Shown here piece after piece: positions 24,701 to 34,412 of a stretch of DNA of 64,000 bases (its first letter is position 1; every line of letters begins with the position of its first letter). This DNA is from Heligmosomoides polygyrus polygyrus (lineage: Eukaryota; Nematoda; Chromadorea; Rhabditida; Heligmosomidae). The notes under the pieces were generated by a model. It worked only from the letters and a program-made list of their open reading frames with translations. It made no database searches and was not told the DNA's origin. The stretch is from contig OX377202.1 in assembly GCA_947396885.1 (NCBI GenBank), forward strand, positions 111,184,221-111,248,220, written 5' to 3'. Position numbers and translations under genes: made by a program.

Positions 24701-27700
24701 TTTCCGCGATGGTTTTAGACGGATGTCGGGATTACTCATTAGCACTTCTGCTTGCACTAATGGCAATCAACAAAAACTACGATCTCAGTATGGACATACT
24801 GGGCGAACTAGAAACATGTTGGTGAATCGAGCGTTGAAACCGTTTCGCCCCACCTTTGAAAGAACCATAACTGGCCGGTCCATTTTTAGTGTGTGTCCGC
24901 AGTGCACCTCACTGTGCACGAGCCCTGATGTTAACGTCTGAATACCTGGCTTTGGATGCGGATGGAAGAGGAGGAATTCGCAGTGGCCCTGCTGCGAATC
25001 CGACGTTTACTCGAGTTTTCGACTTGATCGGAATGGTTAGAACAGATCACATTCGGACGAAATTCGCGGCAGACTAATCTCTCTTAGGAGCCTCAAAGCG
25101 AAACCGTTCTTAGGGAACTCTACAAAATTGTGCGGAAGGATTGGCTCGGAACCGAGACCGAAATGATAAGAGCAGGTTCGTCGGTGAAAGGCGCTTCGTT
25201 CATAAAAGCTAACGCTAAAGGACGGCGTTGATCAATCCCTTTCGGTATCCTCCACTCACTCTACTTCTAGGGGATTTCGTGGAGGCGATTGGAATGCGTC
25301 TTTGGCCATGCAATGCGGTGGCCAGCCGAAGTTTGCGCTTTATCTTCTCAGACAGACAAGTCCAATAGCAAATCACGGATTCTGGAGGGATGAAAGGCTT
25401 GGTCGGCCTGATTGAGAAATCCGAACCAGGAATCTGGTTTTGAGTGGACAAGACAGCGAGGACTCCTTCCAACTGCTCTTAACTCAGCCCTATCGAGCTA
25501 TAGAGTACAAAAACTTCGAGCGCGTGTGAACGTAGTCGGAACAGGCGCCAGCTGTCGTGTGCACAACAATTGAAAGATTCTGCCCTGGTTCGACTTCCGC
25601 TCCTGCCCATCCCTCTAGTACTAAAAAGGCCCTTGTCAAAAATATGTTCTTGACTGCCAGCTTAGTTTCGTACGACAACGAACAGGAATCCTTCTCTCGG
25701 AAAATGGCACTTAAAACTGCAGAAGTAAATGGGTACCCAACACAACGCTGGCATAAAGCGTGCAGGTTGCAAGCTAACGCGGTAGCGCGTCGCGAAGAAG
25801 AACACGAAAAAGTACCCTTCTGTGTGAGTTTCATATCCGACGAAACTAGTGCTGAGATACGAAAGTGTCTTCGCATAGCTGATCTTCAAGAATTTGTGAG
25901 GATTGTTGAAATCCCTCCCAGAACCCTGAAGGGGCAGCTAGTCCGGAATGGTGCCTACGATAGGACGTGCTCAACTCCGTCCTGCAGTGTTTGCCTTAAT
26001 GGGAAAGAAGGAGATTGCATGACATCTGGTGTGGTTTATCTCATGTCGTGTCAATGACTGCGGGAAGGACTACATAGGGGAAACGGGCAGACCCCTTTTG
26101 TGTCAGAGTCAAGGAACATCTAGATGGCCTTATGAGAGGCAACGTCTTGACTCCTTGGGGAGAACACAGGATGCGATGCCATGCAGGCGCGATACCGCAG
26201 GTGTCTGTATCGATTTTAGCCCGACAAAATCACATCTCGGCTCGCAGGACACTGGAGGCACTTTGGATCACGGCTAGGAATCCTCAGGTCAACCGTAAGG
26301 AGGAGTGTCTAGCGATAACGCAAGAACTGGCACCTTTCATTGAACTCTGTAGGTTCTGATCCACCGTTCGATCTGATCTACAGGGGTATATAAGTCGGGT
26401 GGTCCCGGGGGTTGAAGCTCACTCACCCACGTTGCCTCCAGCTACGGGTGAACGGTGGTCCTTTACGGCAACAGCCTGTCAGGTTAGTCGCCCTTCGCAA
26501 CTCCCATATCTGATCTTGTCTCAATTTTCCTTAAGAAAAGTATTCTGTAGAATGAAATCATGTTTGAGCGAGTAGTTCTGCGAATGTTTCCGACTTTTCC
26601 AGGCTCCGTAAGGCGAAACTCGCCGAGACGTCAGCCTAATAAATGACGTTAACAATCTTGGTGAACAGCTCAAGAACGCTGCATCGATAATCTGAAAGAT
26701 TCTGGTTCGGATTTTTCGACCAAGCCCACCCAAGCCTTCTACCTCTTTGGGTTCGTTCAATTGCACCGAACTTCTTTAGCAATGATAGGTCACTGACCTG
26801 TCCATCGGCTGGCCACTACAGTCGTTGTCCTAATACGCATTAAAATTGCCTCCGCGACATCCGCAGACGTAGTGTGCGTGGCGCATCCCATAAAGGGATC
26901 TGACAACGCCGTCATTTATCTTTCGTGCTTTGTTTTTGTAACACAACACTATAAATTACTTTGTAGAGCGAATGTTAAATACTAAGATACCTTTCAGCTC
27001 GTCACTTCGAAGCAGCCGCACAAATTTATACCCGAATCGAAGTTGAGAGAATTTGCCGGAAAGTGAGTTTAGTACAGGCATTACATAAAACATAATGTGA
27101 TTTTTTCATGTAAATGCAGCATTAAGCTATAGCGCAAGTGAGTAATCCTCGCATGAGTATTTTAACAACTAAAACACTACAAAAGAGATCTAACAATGTA
27201 TTTTAGCATTTCTGCGCTATTCCAGACGGCAATCGAGGTACTGTTCCAGAGAACGTCATAGTAGAAGCTGCAGCAAGGGTAAGTTAAAACGACAATTAAA
27301 GTAAGGTCAATAGGGAAACCAGCACTTGAGTTATGTTTAGCTTATTCAGTTTGAATTCATGTTGACAGAGTTCCAAGACAGTGAATTGGAAACCACACAA
27401 GCTCCGCATCTGTTTCTTTCAAGGTTGACCTCTTCGGTGGATGGTTAGACACGCCGCCCATAACCCTGCATGCGTCTCCCTCTGCTGTAGTGAACATGGC
27501 GATTCTCTTGGACGAAAAGGTTAGGAATAAAGTTCTCTCAAATTCTAAACGTTATGTTAAAATTAGGGAGCGGGTGATAGTACAGTCGGAGGAGGTCCCG
27601 GCTGTCGTGTGCACCCCGATTCGAGGTTCCTGGTTGGGATTTCCTGATCAGGCCAACCAAACATTCCACCTATCCGAGGTCACGGAATTCGTATCAGACT

Positions 27701-30700
27701 TGTCTGGGAATGATAAAGCACCAACTTATCCATCGACTGGTCACCGCTAGTGACTGTATAGGCCAAATACGCATTCAAATCGCCTCCATAACATCCAGGA
27801 ATAGAATGCGTGGCGCGTTCTAAAAGGGATTGATCAACGCCATCCCTTATCCTTTATCTTAAGACTGTGACTCATAAGGAGGTTAATATGCGCCTCCTAC
27901 TACTCCTTACAGTTTAGAAGCCAATAGCCTGTCATATTCGGCGACGATCTGCCTCTGGAGTTACTGTCAAGGTGGGAGATCTGTCGATATCGTTTCTCTC
28001 TTCGGAAAGTATATTCGAGTCGTGTAACAAGCCGACCAATCCAGGTATCTTCAATGAGGAGAAAAAATAAAGTGACATTCTTTTTACTCCACCGAACGCT
28101 CGTTATTCCTTCTAGGAGCCTTAATATGTGCCTGTTTGATATGTTTGGGTATACCGGAAAATCGAGCGGACGACCTTGTTGAAGTTCTGCAAGCAAGATT
28201 TTTCTGTACAGGTTTGGAAATAGAATGCTTCTCTACTCTGCCACACGGATCAGGTCAGTAGCGATTTCCTAGCAATCAACGGAAATCTCCGTCGAATTCT
28301 AAAAGAGCCGTTTCAGGTCTAGGAACGTCTTCAATTCTAGCAGCAACTGTTATTCAAGGACTGGGGAGAGCAAGTGGTTACCAGTACTCGGAGAAGAGTG
28401 TCTGCCATGCTGTAGGTTCAGTTCAAAGTGTACTAAACATAGGATCCGGCACTTCAATGTAAACATGAGCAACTTCTTCGTGCAATCAGTATTTTCGTAC
28501 AAAATGATATAGAATTTTTCGAGAAATCGGACACTTTTCATGTCAAATTGGACATTTTTCTAAGCATCGACGATGACGCTTTTAAAATCAAGCTTAACAT
28601 CTTCAAAATCAAGAAACGCGACTTCTAGATTAAGCGAGATATTCTCCAACAAAGTTAGGATAATTTTTTTCTAAGAAAATCTAGCACGACTTTCTTTGGA
28701 TTCTTTTTTTTACTCAGCTACTCCAACAGGTGAACATATTGTTTAAAATTCTATACAATTTTTATTTTTAGGGGAGAAAAATGGATTAAAGCCTGTTTCA
28801 AACGCCCAGAAGCATCAATTCTTAATGCTACAAGGAGATTTCTCCACTTACTCGTTCCATGACGTCGCCATTTTCATTTGATTCTACAGACTTGTCCACG
28901 GTACAAATTTTTCAGAAACAATTTCATAGAATACGCAGATATCTTCACGTTGCTGCTTCAAGTAAGCAGAATTTAACTATCAATCAAATTAAAATCACAA
29001 CAAATTAGGCAGCGCATGGCGCGATCTGTTCCTTTTACAGCTGGAAAATGCTGACTCTTTGTACTCTAGAATAATCTTTAAATCCACAATTTTTTCCTAA
29101 AAATAGAAGTGTTGTAAAATTTTGTACAATGCGTTCACTTTTTTGAGCACATGAATTAAAAACTATAAAAGAAAGTCACGCAAAATTTTCCCTGGGCAAA
29201 AAATTACGCTAACTTCCTCGGAGAGACTAGCGAAACGTGAAAGAAGCTCGTTTTAACTGAGATATTCTCACATTGATTTCAAAAGCGTCAAACTTGCTTA
29301 GAAGAGCACCCAATTTGGTTTCGAAAACTGCCGAATTTGATGAGAAATTGGTAAAATAAGCAGCCATAAGCGTGGAAGATCTAGGTTGAAAATTGTTTGG
29401 TACAGGTTTACAGATACCTAACAAAGGTTCTTGTTGTTGCTCCAAATTCTTGCTAAAAATAAGGTTGACCAGTTACTGATTTTAGGTGCTTATGGTAGAG
29501 CAGTTACTGACCACTGGAGGCGGTTGGCAGGATCAAGTGGGTTGTCTATACCCAGGAATAAAAAAAGGTTTCGCTCATCAGCACTTGTTTTTTCAGACAG
29601 AAAAATGGAGAAACACTTCAGTAAAACCTTCGCACTATTCGAGATCTCATGTACATCGAAAACTATCTGTACTTCCTTATTGTCGAGCAAAAAATTGAAA
29701 GCAATCGAAGACTCGTCCCGTTCCTACATCTAGGCAGACAATAATGAGGCAAAACCCAAAGAGCAAAGTCTATCTCGCAACTTCTCAGTAGAGTTTTAGC
29801 CTTTATAAGACCTCAGCAATATCTGTTACGTGGAAAAATGTGCGGTGCATCGCAACAAGCTTTACTGACGCCGGTTTTCTACTTTTTTATAGCAAAAATA
29901 AATAGCGGAATAAAACTATCAGCTTCGAGGCGTTTGAAAATACCCGTCGTTTAAGGGTACGTTTCCGCAGTCGATGGAAGCGTGAGCGTGGAAAGATTGA
30001 ATGTGACCAGGGAATTCGAGGAGATAATAAACCGTCGCTTGGTCCTTGTGTACACTGGCAAAACCAGACTGGCAAAAAATCTCCTTCAGGCAAGTCAACT
30101 TTGTCCTTCTTTTTTCCATCATTTATAGTTTTCTGTTGCAAGAATTAAGACTTCAAATGGAAAACAAATACTAGTAGATCGCACTGGAAAGTAACTGAAA
30201 CCTTAAAAAATTGTGAAGGCAATCTTTCAGATCCTACGTTCATAACTCGTTTTATAAAAAGCTCAAGTGCAAAATAGAATGTTTGTGGACCAAAAAGCAC
30301 AGAGCATTTGCATACCCTTGACTCCAGCGCTTTTACTGACTGTAACACTAATGTGTGCACGTGAAGACGTTCGAGCATTCAGGAGGTGGTTCGCGGCTGG
30401 TATTCAGGTGGACCTATTCGAGACGTTATCGCATCGATGGAGAACAATGTGTGTCGATTTGCTAGCTCCATGGAAAAAGGTGTGCTGCTAAGCGATATTC
30501 ATGATAATCTATTAACATTCCTTGGAACATCTATGATGTACTAGTTATTGCTGCTGTTCGATCCTCTTTAAATTCGATCTAAGAAGGAAACAATATCATG
30601 GGACTTCGAGATGAGATGTATATCACGGGATTCTACTTCGAACGCTGATTCCAAATATGTGTTCTGCCTCTGCTGAACGCATCTACCAGCGGAGTTGTGA

Positions 30701-32148
30701 ACCATTTTCAGCTGGGCTCCTTGGACTTCCGCGCTGTCCGCCAATCATAAAAAGGTGCGACCTTATGTAGGCTGGAAACAGCACTGGCCGCTGAGCAGTG
30801 GTGGTGCAGGCGATAGAGGAGCGGCGTGGTGAGACGGCGTGGTTTGTAGTTCGACTCACGGGTGATGCGGGACCACGAAAACAGGAGCAATTAAAACGGG
30901 AAATGCTTATTAAAGAACAATGGAACAAGTAACAAGAAAGACTACAGGATGCAGGGTTGGGAAACCGCAAAATGTATGGGATGAGGCTAAATCGACATTC
31001 TACCGTAGAGACAAATACAGGAAACCGCGCATCTATAAGGTTCCATCCAGGACACCACCAGTTTCTCTCGAAAGCCACACTATATATGGGCCAGCTCGGA
31101 GATCGTGAAACAAGCAATGGGTGGCCATAGTTAAGCAGTAACATATCGATTTTTGCCGGGGATTTCCAGGGAAAATCGATGTGCTTGCTTTGCTCACATG
31201 ACCAGTCGCAAACCTCGCAAACTGCGAACAGGCCTAATATGGATCTATCTAAGTGGGGGGGGGGACATTACTCTGACACTTTGACAATGGCGGCAAAGCC
31301 AAAAGCAAACTGGTTTCCAAAGACGACACAATGAACTGACTTAGGCCCCGTTTATACTTCGTCGCGGCGCGACGCGACGCCACGTATAGTGGCCATATTG
31401 ATTGTGCGAGGCGATCGATCAATACGGCCTCATTGCGTGGCCATCGCGTCGCGCCGCGACGAAGTATAAACGGGGCCTTAAGTGATGAGGTTTCTTTGCA
31501 ATTTCCTAGCCGAGACAGGCCAAACTGTATACATTTTGGTTCCCTTTTCTAACGACTCCTCCATCCGCGTAGGATAGATCACCCCCCCCCCCCTCCCCAA
31601 CGTCTCTCACCGTCCTCGATATAACTGTAGAGCCTGAATTCTGGAAGGGGGCCGGCCAAAGACCGTTACCCTGACACTGTTAAAAATGGTCAACAAAAAT
31701 ATGTAGTTTAATCAAGCAAGGGCACATGTCGGCTTTTATTGTTTACTTTAATTTCCTTTATGGGGGCGGCGTTGCTCATTATACACTGATTCCAGGTGTG
31801 ATGCCAATCGACCTGATCGAGCTGTACTACAGCGCAAAGAAGAAGTTGGCGTCCGGTTGCGAGCCAGAATTCGTCTCCTCTCTGATATCTCGCTTAAAGG
31901 CGTTAGTGAACCTTAAGCTTTAATTAGCTTTCTCTTCCACCAATAGACCCCATATCTGTTCCAGCGAAGACCTCATCGAGACGGCTTGGCTCGCCGGAGC
32001 AGGAGGTGGAGGTTTCCTCTATGTTTGGCTGAAGGACGGGATCACAGTCGAACAAATTCGCCTCTTTGTCGGTCATTACGGAACACCAGAGATGTCTGTT
32101 CACACGGCAACTATCGACAACTCCCCTCTGGTTGTGATACTGAAATAA
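12791..32148 (+). CDS. L-fucose kinase (fucokinase), split gene, probably damaged or incompletely seen
   Basis: Phosphorylates L-fucose to L-fucose 1-phosphate, the first step of cytosolic GDP-fucose salvage. Exons: 12791-12854, 14304-14557, 14625-14781, 15691-15820, ~15899-16083, 23248-23407, 24545-24612, 24669-24821, 24903-25035, 25088-25175, 27226-27278, 27424-27519, 27918-28044, 28116-28253, 28317-28411, 29486-29567, 29971-30089, 30383-30479, 31796-31901, 31965-32148. Family landmarks in order: [12 protein letters not shown] (GG-x-TLNALL-like), [35 protein letters not shown], the GHMP segment [17 protein letters not shown] loop [40 protein letters not shown] and the late glycine loop LAGAGGGGF. 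Phases agree at nearly every junction. Exceptions: exon 5 needs a one-base correction, and about 200-250 residues between 23,407 and 24,545 are missing (about 830 residues visible; vertebrate enzymes have about 1080). The intron after 30,089 has a GC donor. Identity is confident; whether it is functional is open. Confidence 0.85.
13147..13372. repeat. Hairpin element in fucokinase intron 1
   Basis: Outer arms GGTCACATTAACCTT / AAGGTTAATGAGGTC and inner arms GTGCTTCTTTTAACGCTTAG / CTAAGCGCTAAAAGAAGCAC form an imperfect palindrome of about 225 bp with a central spacer. Confidence 0.75.
13823..14177. mobile_element. Inverted-repeat element in fucokinase intron 1
   Basis: Arms of about 105 bp: the left begins AGCTTGGCACTATTGTACTT, the right ends with the matching AGTACAATAGTGCC. 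Both contain CGCCCAAACTTCGGCTAG and GGGTGCTGATCACGAAT. A second copy of the CTAGCCGAAGTTTGGGCGAA block sits in the spacer at about 13962. This inner module also occurs in the arms of the tRNA-bearing element at 43958-45548. Confidence 0.75.
15527..15641. mobile_element. Decayed hairpin MITE (Harbinger-like family)
   Basis: Related to the intact copies at 31345 and 34413 by the CGACGCGAT/GATCAAT core and a CTATAAACAAGGCCC right end; the left end is lost. It sits just before the fucokinase exon at 15691. Confidence 0.55.
15953..15960 (+). other. Apparent +1 frameshift in fucokinase exon 5
   Basis: Upstream of this A-run the exon reads in one frame ([19 protein letters not shown]), in phase with the preceding exon. 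Downstream the family-like reading ([16 protein letters not shown]...[12 protein letters not shown]) is one base out and is in phase with the next exon. The switch falls on an AAAA tract at 15956-15959; three As would restore one frame. It could be a real disabling mutation or a homopolymer assembly error. The acceptor of this exon (15898 or 15885) is also uncertain. Confidence 0.6.
16603..18207. mobile_element. Inverted-repeat element with tRNA-like modules (CAT-loop type)
   Basis: Arms of roughly 500 bp (16603 to about 17160, and about 17690 to 18207) match in opposite orientation: GGGTCTGAAGCGCATGTCTG and its counterpart, CGATGCCACTGCCAGCAAGC and counterpart. Each arm carries a tRNA-like block with A-box-like TAGTGGTGTTG and B-box GGGTTCGATTCTCC (16808-16860 plus; 17935-17995 minus, B-box mutated). 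No protein is encoded. Confidence 0.7.
18449..18888. mobile_element. Inverted-repeat element with paired tRNA-like cores (Asp-like)
   Basis: Arms contain 76-nt tRNA-like blocks facing each other (18536-18611 minus, 18777-18852 plus). Each has a 7-bp acceptor stem (GGCGCCG with TGGCGCC) and a perfect T arm (GCGGGTTCGAGTCCCGC). The anticodon arm is irregular and resembles tRNA-Asp with an added base, so a working tRNA is unlikely. The element is flanked by GTTACCGTTACC at 18437-18448 and 18889-18900. Confidence 0.75.
19763..22899 (+). mobile_element. Full-length RTE-type non-LTR retrotransposon
   Basis: Bounded by a 14-18 bp duplication (GATAAGTATGAACGAGGT, 19745-19762 and 22900-22917; the last GGT may belong to the element start). 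Both ends agree with the deleted copy at 5306-6199, which supports these limits. It ends in a GAA/GAATAA short-repeat tail, as RTE elements do. It lies in fucokinase intron 5, same sense. Confidence 0.9.
19857..22880 (+). CDS. RTE polyprotein: AP-type endonuclease and reverse transcriptase
   Basis: 1007 residues, uninterrupted. The endonuclease (about 65-310) shows [41 protein letters not shown] and TQHRPLIC. The reverse transcriptase (about 530-830) shows [59 protein letters not shown] and the catalytic YADD. The C-terminal part ends [10 protein letters not shown] and a basic GRPRQRW tract. It nicks DNA and copies its own RNA onto the target. A 40-codon frame starting at 19808 overlaps the ORF start. 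Compared with the deleted copy there is one extra base near 19870, so the true start could lie upstream in a once-continuous frame. Confidence 0.93.
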   Translation: MTGRPMEIPCHITWLMALTVCRDNATASAGADAHSQSPASVRSMRGSLMRGRHRGATEQVQKSRNVSRTRVATLNVGTLTGRSCELVEALERRRIDLCAVQETRWSCCKSRDIGRGFKAILCGSPRTTSGVGVVVSERFRDAIASAERFSDRLMKVVVAAEQRMYHFFSAYAPQTGCSERAKDEFWTLLDEKTAEVPPEDAVVVAGDLNGHVGTAKDGYSCHGGFGYGARNADGERILEYADSHNLTIANTMFRKRDSHLVSFYSGNTKTQIDFILIKHRDRRLVTDAKVVPYETVATQHRPLICTLKIAPPRLRQVERCGPSRIKWWRMKENDAAVVARIRLPTVTNVEETWKRATDSILQAARSELGMTKPGRRKIEKQTWLWTDDVKEKVKEKKRLYHAFLSDKTADNWRMYQEAKRAAKKAVAVAKASHYEYVNEKLETRDGERQLYRLAKAHHRQSEDIEKFFGINDENGHLLMNRKRAMERWHDYFERISTVEFAHPPIPCVPPTHGPVQKITVEETEAALKKMKPGKATGPDDIAAELWNSRCWNPAEWLTKFFNQVVAEKKVPGSWQQSTTIPIWKKKGSPADCTSYRPIRLLSHSMKIFERIVDGRIREIVRLSTNQCGFVAGCGTIDAIHAVRLLVERHREKQKPLHLAFLDLEKAFDRVPREVIWYALRQHGVPEELIEWVRILYSCPKSQVRAPAGTSTEFPISVGVHQGSALSPLLFIVVMDAISRDLQKPAPWTLLYADDVMLASEDKAELERQVQAWCDRLAAFGLKLNVQKSEYLTTDVNETGSIEINGTALVRATHFKYLGSAIASDGSLTCEVNSRVSAAWSKWRSMTGVLCDRKIPERLKSKIYRTVVRPVAMYGAECWPATKEVESRLSVMETKMLRWTAGVTRLDHVRNVSVRQRFGVAPIADKLREARLRWYGHVLRADGDTVRKIGLNIDVPGKRPKGRPRQRWLDTLHVDLKEAGIHPDQAFDRAKWRHHTRRADPAAKRDKR
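23669..23809. mobile_element. Diverged hairpin MITE (Harbinger-like family)
   Basis: Left end TAAGAGCCCATTTATACTTC and right end AGTAAAAACGAAGCCTAAGA keep the family terminus. The core CATTGATCGAGCGACGCGAT matches the intact copies. It lies where the fucokinase middle exons should be. Confidence 0.65.
23921..24210 (+). other. Open stretch that may hold part of the missing fucokinase middle
   Basis: A good acceptor (TTTTCCAG, 23914-23921) is followed by about 95 open codons ending at a TAG near 24209. The phase fits if exon 6 ends at 23411 instead of 23407. I see no convincing family match and no clear donor that would lead in phase into the exon at 24545. It may be decayed exon sequence or chance. 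Confidence 0.25.
25215..25480 (-). mobile_element. tRNA-derived SINE copy, minus orientation
   Basis: The reverse complement reads the SINE body from TGGTTCGGATTTCTCA through the ATCCCTCCAGAATC and GGCCACCGCATTG blocks to the GTTGATCAACGCC end. It lies in the fucokinase intron between 25175 and 27226. Confidence 0.6.
25500..26365 (+). pseudogene. Penelope-like element remnant with GIY-YIG endonuclease
   Basis: 25557-26057 reads as a linker ending [10 protein letters not shown], then [13 protein letters not shown] (the GIY-YIG core) in a shifted frame at about 26050. After another shift come [24 protein letters not shown] and [16 protein letters not shown], ending at a stop near 26358. This order matches the C-terminal end of Penelope-like retroelements. 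The RT part is missing and at least two frameshifts disable it. It lies in a fucokinase intron. Confidence 0.75.
26700..26940 (+). mobile_element. tRNA-derived SINE, 5'-eroded copy
   Basis: Family match from the B-box region (TGGTTCGGATTTTTCG) through ATCGGCTGGCCAC and GCGTGGCGCATCCC to a TTTATC tail. The A-box part is not recognisable. Confidence 0.6.
27279..27423. other. Fucokinase intron with an open but rejected stretch
   Basis: Intron between the exons ending EAAAR and starting VDLFGGW. The acceptor is TTTCTTTCAAG at 27423. Confidence 0.6.
27567..27861 (+). mobile_element. tRNA-derived SINE copy in a fucokinase intron
   Basis: Near full-length, diverged copy between the exons ending 27519 and starting 27918. 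It retains ACAGTCGGAGGAGG, GGCCAACCAAAC, the central TGTCTGGGAA block and the TTATCCTTTATC tail. The B-box is mutated (GGTTGGGATTTCC). Confidence 0.7.
29268..29350. repeat. AT-rich dispersed module (TTCAAAAGCGTCAAACTTGCTT)
   Basis: Core TTTCAAAAGCGTCAAACTTG followed by (C/G)(C/A)AATTTG. Related copies: about 34245-34330 and 43215-43270 (same strand), 28535-28610 and 42020-42125 (opposite), and weaker ones near 15465-15510 and 55005-55085. No ends or coding capacity identified. Confidence 0.55.
30805..30882 (+). repeat. Solitary tRNA-like module
   Basis: A-box-like GGTGCAGGCGATAGAGG and B-box-like TAGTTCGACTCACG at tRNA-like spacing. The stems do not pair well, so it is probably a SINE or tRNA pseudogene relic. 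Confidence 0.35.
31345..31477. mobile_element. Hairpin MITE, intact (Harbinger-like)
   Basis: A 133-bp near-perfect palindrome with ends GGCCCCGTTTATACTTCGTC and its complement, flanked by TTA on both sides. A 3-bp TTA duplication is typical of PIF/Harbinger MITEs; the family name is inference. It lies in the fucokinase intron before the exon at 31796. Confidence 0.8.
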
Positions 32149-32149
32149 A
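32144..32149 (+). terminator. AATAAA overlapping the fucokinase stop codon
   Basis: The stop TAA (32146-32148) lies inside AATAAA. If used, it would give a 3' UTR of only some 10-20 nt. Another AATAAA lies at 32524-32529 and is an alternative. Confidence 0.4.
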
Positions 32150-32664
32150 CCTTCAGGGGCCCGTTTATAGTACGCGAAGGCAGCGCCTGAGTCACTTGTG
32201 CAAAGCATACGGATCTATTGATAACGAGCGATCGTTTAGCATATATCGATATCAATGCTGTATTCTAGCCACTGGTCGCTAGAACCTGTCGTTCCCGCCG
32301 CTATGAACAAGCCATTACTTGCATACTGTTGTACCAATTTAAGCAAAACTGTGATTTGTCACTTTCCTCTTTGATTTGTCGCTTTTTATCACATTCCTAC
32401 TAGCGGGTATCCAGTGCCTTATTCCCCACACGCCTGCCCAGTTCCTTCTCCTTGTGTAAAATCATACCACAGTTCGAGTGATTGAGAACGATATGCACGA
32501 GTTGTTCACCTAACCATGAGCATAATAAATATGAGCTCGATACCCGTTTTTTACTGAACATTGAGGCAGACTAGAAAAATCGATAATTTTTTTTAGATGA
32601 AATGACAAGAGTTATTTTTCAAAAATAAAAACAGAAACGGACCTCGGAGGGATGAGGCGGCTAG

Positions 32665-32745
32665 CTGCGAAACGAGCAATGAATCGAATTCGGGTGCAGT
32701 TAGAACTGGCCTTCCGACTACGCCACATGTGGTTGCACTAAATAT
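32665..32745 (-). repeat. Solitary tRNA-like module, minus strand
   Basis: The reverse complement reads GGCGTAGTCGGAAGGC (A-box-like) then GAATTCGATTCATTG (B-box-like). The stems are degenerate. Confidence 0.35.
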
Positions 32746-33049
32746 CCGTTTACATCATGAAACAGGTCGCTGTTTCTCCTTCGGCTGTAGATATTTGTAT
32801 GGAAGATGCTATAGACCAACGTAACAATAGACATATGATTAATGAAGTAAGGTTGGCCCTGGAAAACAGATAAATATCTGAAATACTCTGCGCGCTTACA
32901 GCAAGACTTGAGTTTGTTCTCTCGAACTTTGATAGCTTTCCTATTTGAAGGGCGCAATTTCAATCCGAGCCTCTTGAAAACTACACAGTTTTGCAGATCT
33001 CGAAAATTCGGACAGTCAGCATGAAGCTAAACAGCAACAAGTGTATGAG

Positions 33050-33240
33050 AAAATATCTTGAGGTTACTACCCAGTATACAATGGATCCCAATAAATCATT
33101 TTAGGACATCCGATCCGAGTCATCCTAAAACCCAGTTCGGCAAAACCGCCCTTATCCGAATCATCCAATTATCGGAAGATTTTCGATCGTATCCAATGCA
33201 TATTTACCTAGTATACAACGGCCATCCGGATCAGCTTTGC
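33050..33240. repeat. Dispersed repeat, partner at 49495-49680
   Basis: Shares GAATCATCCAATTATC, ATTTTCGATCG.ATCCGATG-type and AGTATAC blocks with 49495-49680 in GH31 intron 12. Confidence 0.5.
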
Positions 33241-33830
33241 TCTTCACACAACGCGCTCGAATTCGCTTCCCAAATTGGGCTTCGGAGGAAGCCGTGACTC
33301 CTTCAGATGCCGCTGCTCTTGGTGGAGGATGGTGTGGCGGTGCTGCTGACCACGGTGGCTTCTTCGAACAACCGAAGCGGACAGACGGACGGGTAGCGAT
33401 CGATGACTGCGGAACGGCAGTGGCAGCAACTGCTCCCCGCATGATGACCCCGTGCCCCTGCCGCTGGCTGGTCATGACCCACCTCGCTGAAACGCCCACT
33501 GCTCTCATCCTCTGCCCTTCTGGGCTAATGCCTTCAGTCGAAGTGAGGCTCTCCTGTTTTGGACGACCTGTTGGGTTTCGCCCTCCCTTCCGCTTCACCC
33601 TCTGTCAACAGCTGTTGTGCTTCTCTTACAATGAATATGCACAAATGTTGCGGTGAAGAACGGCAACTTGATATTGGCGGCAATTCGAGTGATTCCATAA
33701 GCCAAATGAGCGCTCCTGTGCGTAGAAATATTTGTCTTGAAGTAGTAGCATTTTTGGCGACCTGCTGAATACAGAATAGGAGCAGTTCTAGAGGTAGTCC
33801 TAATGCCTTTGCTTCTGTGAGCATTTTAGG
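33241..33830. other. GC-rich open block, unidentified
   Basis: Open frames overlap on both strands (139 codons plus, 145 and 96 codons minus). Peptides are low in complexity and I recognise no domain. A CpG-rich exon or promoter is possible, but nothing supports a gene call. Confidence 0.25.
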
Positions 33831-34412
33831 CCGTGAAAACCCTAGGGCAAAGGGCGCGCGTGCGGTGTTGTTCTAGATAACCTCCATGATTTTCTTGCTC
33901 TCGTCCTGCAACGCACTCGACAAGACAACGGAAGAGTATAATTACTAGCCTGCAATCATTCACTGTAGATTTCAAGCAGATTTTTTGCTATTATTCGAAT
34001 AAAAATCGCCACGATCTAGTCGAGCGCAAGACATGGTCCCTTCTTTCAATATAATGAATGATAAAGGCCTCCTTCCGCTTTATGTGTCAGTTTGTTCACT
34101 TACTGAACAGGAGTTTACAAAAGTTCATTGAAAGTTGTACTAAATTCTCCTCAGACAAACAACTTTCCCAAATATTTTGAAAAGTCTTGCTTAGTGTAGG
34201 AGTCCGTTTTGATTTGGAAGTCGAGTTCATGGCGCGATCTCTTCTTCTTGGTTTCAAAGGCGTCAAATTTGCTTAGAAAAATGTATAATTTGATTTAAAA
34301 AGTGTCCAGCTTGACGTGAAAATATACTTGAGTATACTTTTCTGCAATTTCTACTGACTTGAATACATTCCAGTAGTTATGCGAACACGCGAACACTTTC
34401 AAAAAAGCGTAA

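Noticed and set aside
27350..27423. Exon-like stretch (acceptor CTTATTCAG, open 24 codons, in phase with the exon before)
   Set aside because: The family sequence [12 protein letters not shown] starts right after 27423 in another frame and joins directly to the exon ending 27278, so this is intron.
28920..28967. Short exon-like open stretch with TTTTTCAG and a GTAAGC donor
   Set aside because: The flanking exons (28317-28411 and 29486-29567) join in phase and match the family continuously without it.
30267..30491. 74-codon plus-strand open frame
   Set aside because: The real exon 30383-30479 reads in a different frame ([11 protein letters not shown]), in phase on both sides and family-like.
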